A DNA stretch of 64,000 bases from Herpetosiphon gulosus (GCF_039545135.1 NZ_BAABRU010000014.1:83270-147269); one strand, 5' to 3'; counted from the stretch's first letter, positions 46,396-57,099 are shown. Notes: generated by a model from the letters alone, not told the origin. Made by a program: numbers and translations.

Positions 46396-46478
46396 AGCCT
46401 TGATCCTAGATTAAGTGTGCTGAGAATTGGCCAAGTATAGCATGCAGTGCCGAGGCCTCGCTCCTATTGAAAAGAGAT

Positions 46479-49400
46479 TTAATCTAACACATGTTTTTGC
46501 AATGCTTGGAGTTCACCTGAAGGATCAAGACCCTGCTCTTCGAGTAAAGCCTCGCGATAGCGATCATAAATTGCCAAGGCTTCAGTTCGGCGGCCTTGAT
46601 TAATTTCCAAGTTCATTGCTAAAACCACTGCCCGTTCATTCAAAATATCAAGTTTCATAGCATGCTCAAAGGCTTTTTGGGCTTGGTCAAATCGCTGTAC
46701 GTCATACCATTGATTGCCGATTGAGATCCAAATTTCGGCTCCACGTCGCGCCAACGCTTTGCGTTCATGCTCAATCCATGGTGCATTGCTGCCGACTAAA
46801 AATCCTTGGCTTGCATACTCAGCGGCAACTTGTAAGCGCTCTAAGGTAGCTTCAGAACCAAGCAACGAGGTCTGTTTGATCGCTATAATATCGGCATCGA
46901 TCTCCGGGTGCGGGAAGCGCAAACGATACAGCGAACCATCATACACAACACAATCAGGCAATTCTTTGCGAGTCCGTTGCAGCATTTTGCGCCAACCATC
47001 ATTGCTGCTATCAAAGCCCCAAATTTTTTCACGCAATTCATCGGCAGTCATGCCGCTTGGGTTCAACAACAACAAGGCGATTAACAACATACCTTGGCGC
47101 GGAATTCGTACCTGTTTACCATCCATTTCAAGCCGCATTTGGCCCATCAAACGCACAATCAATTTTGATGCTTGGGGCATTGGCGGCAGGTTATGGCGCA
47201 GCACCCGCGCCGCAAATGGCGAATTCCATTGGGTATAGGCCTCGTTGACCAAATCAGGCAAGTGCACGGTCAGCGCCGATAACAGCACTGGCAAGCCACT
47301 TCGGCCATCAACAATTAATTGATCAAGCGCTTGCCAAGCGCGTTGAGCTTCACCAAGCTCATGGCGTTGCCAAAAAGCTTCGCTTAATAACAGGTAAAGC
47401 AAGCCTTTGGCTAATGATCCTTGGTTATCCAAACCAGCCAATGCCCGTTGTAGTAGCGGAATCGTGCCATCAATTTTAAGCGTTAAATTGGCAGCACTAC
47501 GCGCCACCGCCAACCAAGCCTGATCGAGTGGGTTTTGAGCAGTGGTGGTGTCAATCTCAATCAATAGGCGTTGAAGTTGCTCAAGTGAACTATGGCGTGT
47601 GGCCTGCGATTCTAAGGCTAAGGCATAGCTAATAATGTGATAATCGACAACATTGCTCGCCCGTAATTGCTCACGCGCCAAGCGATAACGGCCAATTGCA
47701 CTTGTCCAATCGCGATCAGCCAAAGCCACATCACCAAGCGTCACCAAAGCTCCATTGGCCGCCCGAATATCGGAAATTCTGGCATTATCGTAGGCTTGTT
47801 GGGCATAGCGAGCTGCATCGCTCATTTGGCCTTGGTGCAGTGCCACCAGCGCTCGTAAATTTAAGGTTTGCGATAACCCCGAGGGCGATGCCATTTCTTC
47901 CCAGAGCGAGGTTGCTTGACGCAAAAGCCGATCAGCCAAGGAATAACGTCCGGCTCGCGCCGCCGCATTGGCATAATCGCCCAAAATCAGGCCAAGCAAG
48001 CGATTAACCCCTGAATGCTCCATATGTTTGTGGGCACGCTCAAAATGGGCAATCGCCGCATCATCTTGGCCTAAGGATGCCAAATAAATCGCATGTGTCC
48101 GCAAAATTCGGGCTTGATCGGCTGGCGATAGATCGGGGTCATTCAAGTAGGGCTGAATCAAGCTATCGGCCTCGCCAATTGCCCCTTGCGCCCGCAGCAT
48201 ATCGGCTTTAAGTAATAGAAACATCCGTTGCTGATCAGGCTGTTGATGAATCCCAAGCAGCTGATTAACTAAGAGCAAGGCTTTTTCGGCATTGCGTAAG
48301 CCAAGGTGATAGCTGCGCACCAACAGCCAGCCAACTTTAGGCGCAAGTTGCTGCACTGGCACATCATTTAGGGCTTTGACAAGCTCACCAAAAAACCGTT
48401 CATTGTTAATTACATCAATCTGTTGAGTCAAACAATGATTGATCACATCCCAGCGTTGTAAGCGTTGCATCTTGTGCACAAACTGGAGCAGGCGTTGCTC
48501 AGTCAGATACCAATCGCCAGCTTGGGCAAAAAATTCAGTCAAATAGGCCGCCTGAGGATGCGAACGCTTACGCAAACCAACTTCAGGCAAGCGTTGTAAG
48601 CGTAAATTTGCTTCAACGATCAAGCCTGCATATTCCCAACTCATTAACAAACGGTGCAAATCGTGCTTCGGCAACAGCGTTTGGAGCAATTCAAGTGAAT
48701 CGGGGGCGATCCATAGCCAAGCTTCTAAGCTATGCTGCAAGGGTTCAGGCAAACTTGCCATCACGTCTTGCATGACCCACTCAAGCGCTGATTGATTGAG
48801 TACGCCCGAGCGATTGAGCGCAAAAATACAGGGCGCAACCCAACCGTCAGTCAATTCGATCAGCTGATCAGCTTGGGCTGGGCTGAGGCTCAGTTGGCGT
48901 TTTTGGGCCAAGGCGATTAATTCGGCGTTGGTGAAGGCTAGCTCCTGCATGCCAATTACCACTAAGTGTCGTCGAATAATCCATTGTTGAATCATGGGCA
49001 AGTTGGGGATGTGCAGCGAGGTGGCAACGATATGCAGCGCTGGATTTTTCAATAATGCTACCAGCCAAGCATGTTCAGGCAAAAATGTGCCCCAAGCATC
49101 CAAGATCCGATCAAGATCGTCGATCAAAATCCAGGTTGGTTGGCGCAAACTCAAAAGCTGCTCGTGTGGATGTTCGCTAGCCAAGCCAAGCTGCTGGCAA
49201 ATTGCCTGAAGTAGCAACGGTGGATCATTGGCTGACTCAAGCTGAATCAAGGCAGACGGGGCGTTGATGGAGTGCTTAAGTGCCTCTAATACTGTGGATT
49301 TACCGCTGCTGGGCAACCCAATGATTAAGACTACCCGTGGCTCATGTTGGGTCAAAGTGAGTAAACGTGGGCGTTCAACATAGGTCGGATAAAGACTCAT
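46479..49400 (-). CDS. BTAD/AAA large transcriptional regulator
   Basis: 973 residues. N-terminal NTPase: Walker A GLPSSGKST (28-36) and Walker B ILIDDLD. A winged-helix-like lid and a long helical-repeat (TPR) region cover about 270-740, with repeated Ala-rich helix pairs. The C-terminal 240 residues hold a winged-helix domain (RLMGQMRLEMDGKQVRIPRQGMLLIALLL...LREKIWG) and a bacterial transcriptional activator domain (GNQWYDVQRFDQAQKAFEHAM to EEQGLDPSGELQALQKHVL). This order, MalT-like ATPase first and SARP-like BTAD last, is common in Chloroflexota. Probably an ATP-dependent activator; target genes unknown. A 230-bp divergent gap separates it from a VOC protein gene. Confidence 0.9.
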   Translation of the reverse strand: MSLYPTYVERPRLLTLTQHEPRVVLIIGLPSSGKSTVLEALKHSINAPSALIQLESANDPPLLLQAICQQLGLASEHPHEQLLSLRQPTWILIDDLDRILDAWGTFLPEHAWLVALLKNPALHIVATSLHIPNLPMIQQWIIRRHLVVIGMQELAFTNAELIALAQKRQLSLSPAQADQLIELTDGWVAPCIFALNRSGVLNQSALEWVMQDVMASLPEPLQHSLEAWLWIAPDSLELLQTLLPKHDLHRLLMSWEYAGLIVEANLRLQRLPEVGLRKRSHPQAAYLTEFFAQAGDWYLTEQRLLQFVHKMQRLQRWDVINHCLTQQIDVINNERFFGELVKALNDVPVQQLAPKVGWLLVRSYHLGLRNAEKALLLVNQLLGIHQQPDQQRMFLLLKADMLRAQGAIGEADSLIQPYLNDPDLSPADQARILRTHAIYLASLGQDDAAIAHFERAHKHMEHSGVNRLLGLILGDYANAAARAGRYSLADRLLRQATSLWEEMASPSGLSQTLNLRALVALHQGQMSDAARYAQQAYDNARISDIRAANGALVTLGDVALADRDWTSAIGRYRLAREQLRASNVVDYHIISYALALESQATRHSSLEQLQRLLIEIDTTTAQNPLDQAWLAVARSAANLTLKIDGTIPLLQRALAGLDNQGSLAKGLLYLLLSEAFWQRHELGEAQRAWQALDQLIVDGRSGLPVLLSALTVHLPDLVNEAYTQWNSPFAARVLRHNLPPMPQASKLIVRLMGQMRLEMDGKQVRIPRQGMLLIALLLLNPSGMTADELREKIWGFDSSNDGWRKMLQRTRKELPDCVVYDGSLYRLRFPHPEIDADIIAIKQTSLLGSEATLERLQVAAEYASQGFLVGSNAPWIEHERKALARRGAEIWISIGNQWYDVQRFDQAQKAFEHAMKLDILNERAVVLAMNLEINQGRRTEALAIYDRYREALLEEQGLDPSGELQALQKHVLD

Positions 49401-49630
49401 AGCAGTTTCCTCAAGATGCTTGGTACGATGCTACCCCACCAACCATTAAGCAGTACAGCGCAATCGTGCTCAACCGTTGAGAGGCGAGGTTGTTCCAATT
49501 CGTTACCTATGTTCAATAGGATATACCGAGCTATAGAGCACATCTATGCACGTCCTAGGCTATTTCTAGATCGAATTCCTGTGTATCCACTGTATCATAG
49601 CAAAAGAATCATGAATGTAGTGGAGCAGTT

Positions 49631-50002
49631 ATGCAACTTGTCGCACTTGATCACATTCAGTTGGCAATGCCTGCGGGCCAAGAGGCCCAAGCGCGGTGGT
49701 TTTACAGCACAATTCTTGGCCTCAACGAAGTTGCCAAGCCTATTCAATTGCAAGCTCGCGGCGGTTGTTGGTTTCGCAGTGCCACAATCGAGCTCCACCT
49801 TGGTGTAGAAGCCGATTTTCGGCCTGCTCGCAAAGCCCACCCTGCTTTTCGCGTCGCTGATCTTGGGCAGGCACGGGCTGAATTAATCAGCGCGGGTATT
49901 GCGATTGTTGAAGATGACAGCCTACCGCATGTGCGCCGTTTTTACGCCGCCGATCCCTTTGGCAATCGGATCGAGTTTGTGCAAGTTGGCGATGTGTATT
50001 AA
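49631..50002 (+). CDS. VOC-superfamily (glyoxalase/bleomycin-resistance-like) protein
   Basis: 123 residues, GTGGAG upstream. Strand-helix pattern of one VOC domain: LVALDHIQLAMP (metal-type His8), EAQARWFYSTILGL, then VRRFYAADPFGNRIEFVQ with Glu near the end. VOC proteins include lyases, dioxygenases and antibiotic-binding proteins; which applies here is not clear. It is divergent from the BTAD regulator, which may control it. Confidence 0.88.
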   Translation: MQLVALDHIQLAMPAGQEAQARWFYSTILGLNEVAKPIQLQARGGCWFRSATIELHLGVEADFRPARKAHPAFRVADLGQARAELISAGIAIVEDDSLPHVRRFYAADPFGNRIEFVQVGDVY

Positions 50003-50295
50003 GTTTGCTTGCAATACGTCATTAATACCGCCAATTGCTTAACTTAGATGCTAGGGATTCCTATTTATTTTGTATTTTGGGCGGCAACTACTGGCACAAC
50101 TTATGCAAGCTTGTAGTTTGCTGGTCAGAGTATGCTGATTGGCAACTACTACACCAACATCCGCTCAACCATGCCCTGAAAGCACCCAAATATGCCGATA
50201 TCTTCTGGTATACTGAACAACGGCGCGGCCCTCGAATGCCCGTGCTGGCCACCGCGCTGAGTGCTGCATTGTTGACACTGCGAGGGTTGCAGACC
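50003..50295 (+). other. Gap upstream of the nucleotide-sugar enzyme
   Basis: An open frame from 50035 runs in phase into the next gene, but its codons (many Trp, Tyr, Leu, His) do not look like the family and no ribosome binding site precedes it. TATACT at about 50208-50213 is a possible -10. Nothing else is seen. Confidence 0.4.
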
Positions 50296-52803
50296 ATGAA
50301 AGCAGTTTTAATGGCTGGGGGTGAAGGCTCTCGGCTCCGACCACTCACCATCAGTCGGCCCAAACCCATGGTTCCGCTGGTCGATCGACCAGTCATGGGC
50401 CATATTATTGAACTTTTGAAACGTCACGGCATCACCGATATTATCATTACGGTGCAATATCTCGCCAATATTATTCAAGATTTTTATGGCGATGGCTCGG
50501 CGTTTGATGTTGATATTTCCTATTCGGTCGAGGAAGTGCCACTTGGCACAGCTGGCGCAGTTAAATATGCTTCACGTTTAATCGACGATGATAGTGAACC
50601 AATTCTGGTCATTTCGGGCGATGCATTAACCGATTTTGATTTAACCGCCTTGATCGAAGCCCATAAACGCTCGAATGCTAAAGCCACGATTACCCTCACC
50701 CGTGTGCCCAACCCACTCGAATATGGCGTGGTAATCACCGATGATACTGGCCGAATTCGCCAATTTCTTGAAAAACCCAGTTGGGGCGAGGTTTTTTCCG
50801 ATACCGTCAATACTGGAATTTATGTAATCGATCCCTGTGTGCTTGATGATATTCCGCTGGGTGAGCCGTTTGATTTCTCCAAGGATTTGTTTCCGGCCTT
50901 GTTGCGTCGCGGCGAATTGCTTTATGGCTATATTGCCGAGGGCTATTGGACTGATGTGGGCAACATCGAAGCCTATATGCGAGCTTGCTCGGATTATTTG
51001 ATGGGCATGGTCAATTTGCCGCGCCTCGGCCATGATCGTGGCGATAATGTCTGGATCGAAGGCGAAGTTGAGATTGCTCCCGATGCCCAAATTCATGGGC
51101 CAGTCTTTTTTGGCCATGGGGTCAAGATCAAAGGTGGGGCGATGGTATTTGGGCCATCGGTCATCCGCGATTATACCATTATTGATTCGCGGGCGACGAT
51201 TGATCGTTCGATCATGTGGCGCAACTCGTATGTTGGCGAACGCGCCGAATTACGCGGGGCGATTGTTTGTAAGCAGTGTAATATTAAAAGTCGCTCGTTG
51301 CTGTTCGAGGGCGTGGTGGTCGCCGATAGCACAATCATCAATGCTGGCGCGGTGATTCAACCCAACGTTAAAATTTGGCCCTCGAAAGAAGTTGAAGAAG
51401 GCGCGACCGTTAGTGCTTCGATTATTTGGGGTGCGCAAGGGCGGCGGGTGCTGTTTGGGCGCTACGGCATTACTGGTTTGGTCAATATCGACCTTACGCC
51501 AGAATTTTGTGCCAAACTTGGGGCGGCCTATGGAGCAATTTTGCCCAAAGATACCACCGTTACCATGAATCGCGATGCTCACTACACCCCGCGCATGCTC
51601 AAACGTGGCTTGATTGCCGGTATTCCATCGGCGGGGATTAACGTGTTGGATTTGCATTCGGTGCCAATTCCAACTGCTCGCTATTTGACCTATGCGCTGA
51701 ATGCTGCTGGTGGCATGCATGTGCGGCTTTCGCCGTTCGATAATCGAGTGGTAGATATTAAATTCTTTGATCATCGTGGGCTTGATCTGGGCAGCGATAT
51801 GGAGCGCAAGATCGAGAACACCTATTTTCGCGAAGATTATCGCCGCGTTTATCTCGATGAAATTGGTCGGATCACTGAAAACAGCGATTACAACTCGGTC
51901 TATATCGATAAATTTATGGAATCGCTTGATCCACATATTTTGCCCGAGTTGGAAGACCCTTGGAGTATCGTGATCGATTATGCTTCATCGAATGCAGCTC
52001 AAATTTTGGGCATTTTGCTGCGGCGCTTGAATGTTGATTTAGTTGAACTCAACGCCCAAATCGATGAAGATCGCCTGTTCCAAACCGCCGATCAATTTAA
52101 TGCTGGCATGCAACGGCTCACCGCGATTGTGCCCGTGATGAATGCAGATATTGGGGTGCGGCTTGATTCGGGTGGCGAACGGATTTACGTTGTCGATGAT
52201 ACTGGCCATCGATTAACCGATATTGAATTGTTGGCGGCAGTCACCGCCTTGACCATGGAGGCCAACAAAGGTGGAACCGTGGCCGTGCCAGTCACCGCGC
52301 CACGCTTATTCGATAAATTGGCCGAGCGCTATGGCGGTCGCATCCAACGCACCAAAACTGCCTTGGGAGCACTCATGCAACAAGCCGCCAAATGCACCGA
52401 TTTATGTGTTTTGGGCGATGGGGCTGGCAGCCTGATTTTCCCTTCGTTCTTTCCAGTGGCCGATGGCCTATTTGCGATTGTTAAATTGATGGAATTGCTG
52501 GCTCGCGCCAAAATTCCACTCTCGGAAATTCGCCGATCATTGCCACGCTCAGCCATGGCCAACCACAAAGTGCCATGTCGCTGGGAATCCAAGGGCAAAG
52601 TTATGCGGATTCTCAACGAACAATATGCCGAGCGTGCCCAAGACAACATCGATGGAATTAAGATCGATCTTGGCCCAGAGTGGGTGCTGATTCTACCTGA
52701 TCCCGATGGCCCGTTTATTCATGTGATTGCTGAGGGGGTCAACGATGATCAAGCTCGGGTGTTGACCGAAAAATATGCAGGTTTAGTCATGGGGCTTCAG
52801 TAG
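50296..52803 (+). CDS. Sugar-1-phosphate nucleotidyltransferase fused to degenerate phosphohexomutase domain
   Basis: 835 residues from the ATG at 50296, where the family begins ([18 protein letters not shown]). Residues 1-235 form the NTP-transferase domain with the pyrophosphorylase signature and Lys in [14 protein letters not shown]. About 250-365 is a left-handed beta helix of hexapeptide repeats. About 375-835 matches the phosphomannomutase/phosphoglucomutase fold. However, the mutase serine loop TASHNP reads HVRLSP and the metal loop DGDADR reads LGDGAGS, so mutase activity is doubtful. It probably makes GDP-mannose or a similar activated sugar for envelope glycans. Confidence 0.88.
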   Translation: MKAVLMAGGEGSRLRPLTISRPKPMVPLVDRPVMGHIIELLKRHGITDIIITVQYLANIIQDFYGDGSAFDVDISYSVEEVPLGTAGAVKYASRLIDDDSEPILVISGDALTDFDLTALIEAHKRSNAKATITLTRVPNPLEYGVVITDDTGRIRQFLEKPSWGEVFSDTVNTGIYVIDPCVLDDIPLGEPFDFSKDLFPALLRRGELLYGYIAEGYWTDVGNIEAYMRACSDYLMGMVNLPRLGHDRGDNVWIEGEVEIAPDAQIHGPVFFGHGVKIKGGAMVFGPSVIRDYTIIDSRATIDRSIMWRNSYVGERAELRGAIVCKQCNIKSRSLLFEGVVVADSTIINAGAVIQPNVKIWPSKEVEEGATVSASIIWGAQGRRVLFGRYGITGLVNIDLTPEFCAKLGAAYGAILPKDTTVTMNRDAHYTPRMLKRGLIAGIPSAGINVLDLHSVPIPTARYLTYALNAAGGMHVRLSPFDNRVVDIKFFDHRGLDLGSDMERKIENTYFREDYRRVYLDEIGRITENSDYNSVYIDKFMESLDPHILPELEDPWSIVIDYASSNAAQILGILLRRLNVDLVELNAQIDEDRLFQTADQFNAGMQRLTAIVPVMNADIGVRLDSGGERIYVVDDTGHRLTDIELLAAVTALTMEANKGGTVAVPVTAPRLFDKLAERYGGRIQRTKTALGALMQQAAKCTDLCVLGDGAGSLIFPSFFPVADGLFAIVKLMELLARAKIPLSEIRRSLPRSAMANHKVPCRWESKGKVMRILNEQYAERAQDNIDGIKIDLGPEWVLILPDPDGPFIHVIAEGVNDDQARVLTEKYAGLVMGLQ

Positions 52804-52834
52804 AGTCTAGGAGTAAGCCAATAATCTGCCAAAG

Positions 52835-52869
52835 CATACAGCCGCTCCAAGTGTAGGAGCGGCTGTATG
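52835..52869. terminator. Strong hairpin between convergent genes
   Basis: CATACAGCCGCTCC (52835-52848) pairs perfectly with GGAGCGGCTGTATG (52856-52869) over 7 nt. It likely serves both the enzyme gene and mscL. Confidence 0.82.
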
Positions 52870-52888
52870 GTTAGAGATGGGTTTGAAC

Positions 52889-53260
52889 TTACTTTTGCAG
52901 GCTATCGCGAATTTCGCGTAGCAACAAGACTTCTTCGCTTGGTGGTGGTGCGGTAGGAGCCTCGGCCTCTTGCTTGCGACGAGTCGAATTGATGCCCTTG
53001 ACTACGAGGAATAAGACTAGTGCCACTAGGATAAAATCGATCACTGCCTGAACAAAAAGCCCATAAACAATCGGGGTTTCGCCAACCATAAATTGTAGCC
53101 CATCAACTTTGGGTTGTTTGAAGATTGCAGCAATCAATGGCATTAAAATACTATCAACCAAGGCTGTGACAATTTTGCCAAAGGCGGCTCCAATAATCAC
53201 CCCAATTGCCAAATCCAGAACATTACCTTTGAAGGCAAATTCCTTGAACTCCTTAAACAT
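52889..53260 (-). CDS. mscL: Large-conductance mechanosensitive channel
   Basis: 123 residues from the ATG at 53260 (GGAGG upstream; an earlier in-frame start would add 14 atypical residues). [31 protein letters not shown] is the MscL N-terminal helix and first span, and [19 protein letters not shown] is the second span. The C-terminal bundle ends in [13 protein letters not shown]. It opens as a wide pore under membrane tension and releases solutes on osmotic downshock. Confidence 0.97.
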   Translation of the reverse strand: MFKEFKEFAFKGNVLDLAIGVIIGAAFGKIVTALVDSILMPLIAAIFKQPKVDGLQFMVGETPIVYGLFVQAVIDFILVALVLFLVVKGINSTRRKQEAEAPTAPPPSEEVLLLREIRDSLQK

Positions 53261-53480
53261 CGCGTATCCTCCGGTACTATGCCACAATAGGCCATCGAGC
53301 AAACAAGCGTAGTCTAAAAGCTGCGCTTTACGGTGAAATTAACGATTATTTAAGCCAAATGCAGGTGGTTACGATGTGGCTTGCTGCTGTAGAAGCCAGA
53401 GTGAGGTGCTGCCATCGGTGGTTTGGGCTTGGCCTATGGTAGCATGGGCACTAGCAAAAGACAATTAGCCGAGGAATATT

Positions 53481-53840
53481 ATGCAGTCACCAATTTCATT
53501 TACCCAATTAACTCTAGCTGCCACCAATATTGAGCAAATGGCGGCCTTTTATAATTCAGTTCTGTTTACTAATTTTCGTAAAATCAAGCATGGTGAGCAC
53601 ACGCTGTATGAGGGGTTTTTGGTTAATATTCCCTTGTTGCTCTGCCCGAATGCGATTGCTGGAGTTGTTGCTGAGCAAAGCCGCTTGCAATTTCACGTTT
53701 GTGTGCCTGATTTAGCCCGAGCGCTCGAAAAAGTGGTGCAGCATGGCGGCACGATCGTCACGCCCCCAAGTGCAGGCGGCATCAAAGCGGCAATCGTGGC
53801 TGATCCCGATGGCAATAGCCTTGAGTTAATTCAAGAATAA
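53481..53840 (+). CDS. VOC-superfamily protein
   Basis: 119 residues with CCGAGGA upstream. One VOC domain: SFTQLTLAATNIEQMAAFYNSVLF at the start, FHVCVPDLARALEKVVQHGG in the middle, and VADPDGNSLELIQE at the end. The usual first metal His is replaced (QLTLA), so a binding rather than catalytic role is possible. Stop abuts the stop of lysK on the other strand with no gap. Confidence 0.85.
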   Translation: MQSPISFTQLTLAATNIEQMAAFYNSVLFTNFRKIKHGEHTLYEGFLVNIPLLLCPNAIAGVVAEQSRLQFHVCVPDLARALEKVVQHGGTIVTPPSAGGIKAAIVADPDGNSLELIQE

Positions 53841-54896
53841 TTAATCGTTGCTCAAAACTGCTGTCAATACCGTGATCGCCTGTCGATATTCGGCCAAGGG
53901 CAAACGCTCTTGGGGCGTGTGATCAAGCGCGGCATCGCCTGGGCCATAGGCTACGACTGGGCAACCCCAAGCTGGCCCAACTACATTCATGTCGGCGGTG
54001 CCAGTTTTTTGCACATAGCGCGGTTGCTGACCATTGGCGCGAAAAACTCGCCCAAAGCGCCGCGCAATACTCGATGTCCGTTCGCTGCTAAAAGCGGGAG
54101 TCGCCCCACTCACCTTTAAATGAGCATAGTTGGGCAGCAGTTGTTGCAGCATCGCGGTATATGCCGCCGGATCAAGATCTAACGGCAAACGGGCATTGAC
54201 CAGCAACTCGCACCAATCGCGCAAGCCATCGCCGCCCGATTCGATGCGTACCAAACTTGGCAAAAGTTGATCGAAGGCTCGTTCGCGGCCTTGGTTGATC
54301 GAATCGGCATGCAGGGTGATGGTTTGCCATAATTCACAGCCATGTTCGGCGGCGGTATGGCTAGCGTGCGCCGAATGTGCCGCATCTTGCTCGATGCGAA
54401 TTTGCGCCCGCAAGTTGCCTTTATAGCCCAAGGTTAGCCGATCCGCTCCGCTTGGTTCGCCGACGATACACCAGATTGGCGCAGCCATAGTTTGGGCAAC
54501 AAAATGTGCACCTTTGGATGACGCAACTTCTTCTTCGACACAACCAACCACAATCACCCGATAGGCTAGGCGTTGTTCGGCATGAGCGCGGGCGGCGGCG
54601 GCGATAAATGTGGCTAACGAGCCTTTGGCATCAACCGCACCGCGGCCCCATAGCTCGCCATCGCGCACCTCAACTGGAATATGGCCTGGCACCGTGTCCA
54701 TATGTCCAAGCAACACGACGGTTTCAGCAGCAGCGCCAATCACGCCAACTGCATTGCCAACCGCATCAATATGCGCATCGAAGCCAAACTGATTCATCTG
54801 CTCAACCAATAATTGGGCGATTGCGGCCTCGTCGCCCGAAACACTGGGCGTTGCCACCATTGCCTCAATTAACTGTAAAGCCTGTTGATCGTTCAT
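53841..54896 (-). CDS. lysK: [LysW]-lysine hydrolase
   Basis: 351 residues, M20-type zinc peptidase. GHMDTVPG carries His65 and Asp67; GRGAVDAKGSLA has the bridging Asp89; CVEEEVASSKGA holds the catalytic Glu pair. The overall length and compact form fit LysK/ArgE-like rather than large carboxypeptidases. It releases lysine from the LysW carrier, the last step of the pathway. Its ATG overlaps the lysJ stop by 4 nt (ATGA), and it is the final gene of the operon. Confidence 0.9.
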   Translation of the reverse strand: MNDQQALQLIEAMVATPSVSGDEAAIAQLLVEQMNQFGFDAHIDAVGNAVGVIGAAAETVVLLGHMDTVPGHIPVEVRDGELWGRGAVDAKGSLATFIAAAARAHAEQRLAYRVIVVGCVEEEVASSKGAHFVAQTMAAPIWCIVGEPSGADRLTLGYKGNLRAQIRIEQDAAHSAHASHTAAEHGCELWQTITLHADSINQGRERAFDQLLPSLVRIESGGDGLRDWCELLVNARLPLDLDPAAYTAMLQQLLPNYAHLKVSGATPAFSSERTSSIARRFGRVFRANGQQPRYVQKTGTADMNVVGPAWGCPVVAYGPGDAALDHTPQERLPLAEYRQAITVLTAVLSND

Positions 54897-56074
54897 GCGC
54901 TAGGCTCCTCGAACATGCTGCGTAAGGTTGCTACCACGCGCTCTAATTCAGCCCAATCAATCACCAATGGCGGCAACAAGCGCAGCACATTACTGCCCGA
55001 ATTAAGCGCAATAATCTGATGTTGGTTCATCAGTTTTTGCAGATAGGGCGCAACTTTTTCCTTGAGTTCAATTCCCACCATCAAGCCTAAGCCGCGCACC
55101 TCGCGAATTTTGGGTGAGTTGATCGAACGCAATTGAGCGAGCAGCCAATCGCCTTTTTCAGCAGTTTGATCAACCAATTGTTCTGCATGAATTACCCGCA
55201 GCGAAGCCCGCGCCGCTGCGCAAGCCAAGGGGTTGCCGCCAAAGGTCGAGCCATGAGTGCCAGTCGCCAATGCGCCAACTCGCTGATTGATCACGACTGC
55301 GCCCATTGGCATGCCGCCGCCCAAGGCTTTGGCCAAACAAACTAAATCTGGCTCTAAGTCAAAATGCTCAAAGCCAAACATGCGCCCAGTGCGGCCAAAG
55401 CCCGTTTGTACTTCATCAAGAATTAATAAGGCTCCCCGTTCGCGGCAAATTGTTTGGGCTGCTTGCAAAAATTCGGCAGTTGCAGGCCGAATCCCGCCCT
55501 CGCCTTGGACAACTTCAATAATTAAAGCGGCAGTTTGCTCGTTGATCGCGCTTTGCAACCGCTCGATATTATTGTAGGGAATATGGCTGAAATCGGGTAC
55601 AAGCGGCATAAATGGCTCGCGGTAGTGGCTCTCCCAGGTGGCGCTCAAGGCTCCAAAGGTTCGACCATGAAAGCCACGCATGGTGGCCACAATTGCAGTG
55701 CGGCCTGTAGCCATTCGGGCAAATTTCAAGGCGGCTTCGACCGCTTCTGTACCGCTGTTGCACAAGAAGACCCGTTGAAATTCAGCCGGAAACAATTGCA
55801 CCAACTCGGCTTGCAGTAAAGCCCGTTGATCGTTATGAAAGGCCTCGGGGCAAACCGTCAAGGTTGCGGCTTGCTCAGCGATTGCCTGCACCACCGTTGG
55901 GTGACAATGGCCGATGTTGGCAACCCCAATCCCTGAACCACAATCAAGATAAGCTTGGCCGTGATCGTCGTAGAGGGTTGCGCCGCTGCCCCGCACCAGC
56001 GTAATTGGACGCTTAGCGTATACTCCAGCGCTATGGGCATCTTCTAAACTTGCAAATGGTTGTTGTTCAGTCAT
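54893..56074 (-). CDS. lysJ: [LysW]-aminoadipate semialdehyde aminotransferase
   Basis: 393 residues, class III PLP aminotransferase of the ArgD/LysJ type. FLCNSGTEAVEAALKFAR (about 103-120) binds the cofactor phosphate, DEVQTGFGRTG has Asp220, and Lys249 in CLAKALGGGMPMGA forms the Schiff base. It aminates LysW-bound aminoadipate semialdehyde using glutamate. Position between lysZ and lysK fixes the role, although such enzymes can also serve ornithine synthesis. Confidence 0.92.
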   Translation of the reverse strand: MTEQQPFASLEDAHSAGVYAKRPITLVRGSGATLYDDHGQAYLDCGSGIGVANIGHCHPTVVQAIAEQAATLTVCPEAFHNDQRALLQAELVQLFPAEFQRVFLCNSGTEAVEAALKFARMATGRTAIVATMRGFHGRTFGALSATWESHYREPFMPLVPDFSHIPYNNIERLQSAINEQTAALIIEVVQGEGGIRPATAEFLQAAQTICRERGALLILDEVQTGFGRTGRMFGFEHFDLEPDLVCLAKALGGGMPMGAVVINQRVGALATGTHGSTFGGNPLACAAARASLRVIHAEQLVDQTAEKGDWLLAQLRSINSPKIREVRGLGLMVGIELKEKVAPYLQKLMNQHQIIALNSGSNVLRLLPPLVIDWAELERVVATLRSMFEEPSA

Positions 56075-56100
56075 GGTTTGGTTCCTAGCAACTCAGCCGC

Positions 56101-56904
56101 TTATTCAATGATCGTTCCATGGCCAGCAAGGGCTGCGCTAATCGGTTGGTCACGGCGACCATCGCCAATGATTACGCGGTGTACACCAGCTTCGAGTGCA
56201 GTTTGTGCTCCCAGTAATTTTTTCTTCATACGGCCTTGCGCTAGTTTTTCGGTTGCTTGGGCTAATTCGGTTCGTGGTAAGCGATCAATCAAACTGCTTT
56301 CGTCGGGAAAATTGCGATACAAGCCGCTGACATTGGTCAACAGCAAGAGCGTTTCCGCTTCCAAGGCTGCTGCTACACTGGCCGCGCCGCGATCACCATC
56401 AATATTTAGTGGTTCGCCCGCCTTGCTCACCGCCAATGGCGCAATTACTGGCAAATAGCCAGCGCTTAGCAAGGTTTGCAGCAAACCCCGATTAACTTGA
56501 TCGATGCTGCCAGTCCAGTCGTCGCGAATGACCCGCACGCGACCGTTTTCGACCGCGCGAACATTGGTTTTGCGGGTGCCTTGCAATAAGCCGCCATCGA
56601 TGCCAGATAGACCCAAGGCGTTGACTCCCAAGCCCCGCAAACGCTCAACAAATTGGCGATTGAGTAAGGCGGTCGCCATCATAAAAATTTCGAGCGTGCG
56701 CCGATCAGTTTGGCGGCTGGTGTGGCCTGATGGCGAGGTGATGAAGCGGGGCGGATGCCCAAGCTGCTCGCCAAGCGTGTTGGCTCCATCCGAGCCACCG
56801 TGAAACAGCACAATTGGTTGGCCTTGGGCGGCAAGTCCGGCAATATCAGCACAAAGGTTGCTATAATCGATCCCCGCCGCCCCGCCAATTTTTATTACTA
56901 GCAT
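56101..56904 (-). CDS. lysZ: [LysW]-aminoadipate kinase
   Basis: 267 residues, amino-acid kinase fold of the ArgB/LysZ type. MLVIKIGGAAG opens the protein, LFHGGSDGANTLGEQLG binds the substrate side, NIDGDRGAASVAAALEAETLLLLTNVSGLYRNFPDE binds ATP, and the C-terminus has GRMKKKLLGAQTALEAGVHRVIIGDG. It phosphorylates the delta-carboxyl of LysW-bound aminoadipate. It is 26 bp before lysJ but 195 bp after lysY, the gap being filled by repeats. Confidence 0.93.
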   Translation of the reverse strand: MLVIKIGGAAGIDYSNLCADIAGLAAQGQPIVLFHGGSDGANTLGEQLGHPPRFITSPSGHTSRQTDRRTLEIFMMATALLNRQFVERLRGLGVNALGLSGIDGGLLQGTRKTNVRAVENGRVRVIRDDWTGSIDQVNRGLLQTLLSAGYLPVIAPLAVSKAGEPLNIDGDRGAASVAAALEAETLLLLTNVSGLYRNFPDESSLIDRLPRTELAQATEKLAQGRMKKKLLGAQTALEAGVHRVIIGDGRRDQPISAALAGHGTIIE

Positions 56905-56916
56905 GATTTTTCCTTA

Positions 56917-57073
56917 TTTGATCCACGAAGAGCACGCAGGATGAGGGTTCAGGTTATATGTAATGGTTTACTATCCCTCACCCCCTAACCCCCTCTCCCG
57001 CCCGCGAGGCGAGGGGGAACCGCTCCAGGAGTGCTCCCCTCGCCCGCCGTGGGAGAAGGGCTGGGGGTGAGGG
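56917..57073. repeat. Families (b) and (f) repeats inside the lysine operon
   Basis: TTTGATCCACGAAGAGCACG starts at 56920. A full family (f) element occupies 56975-57073, with ends CCCTCACCCC and GGGGGTGAGGG and an inner CTCCCCTCGCCC arm. It separates lysY from lysZ. Confidence 0.8.
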
Positions 57074-57099
57074 AACGAAATGAGCTTTCAATCCATAGC

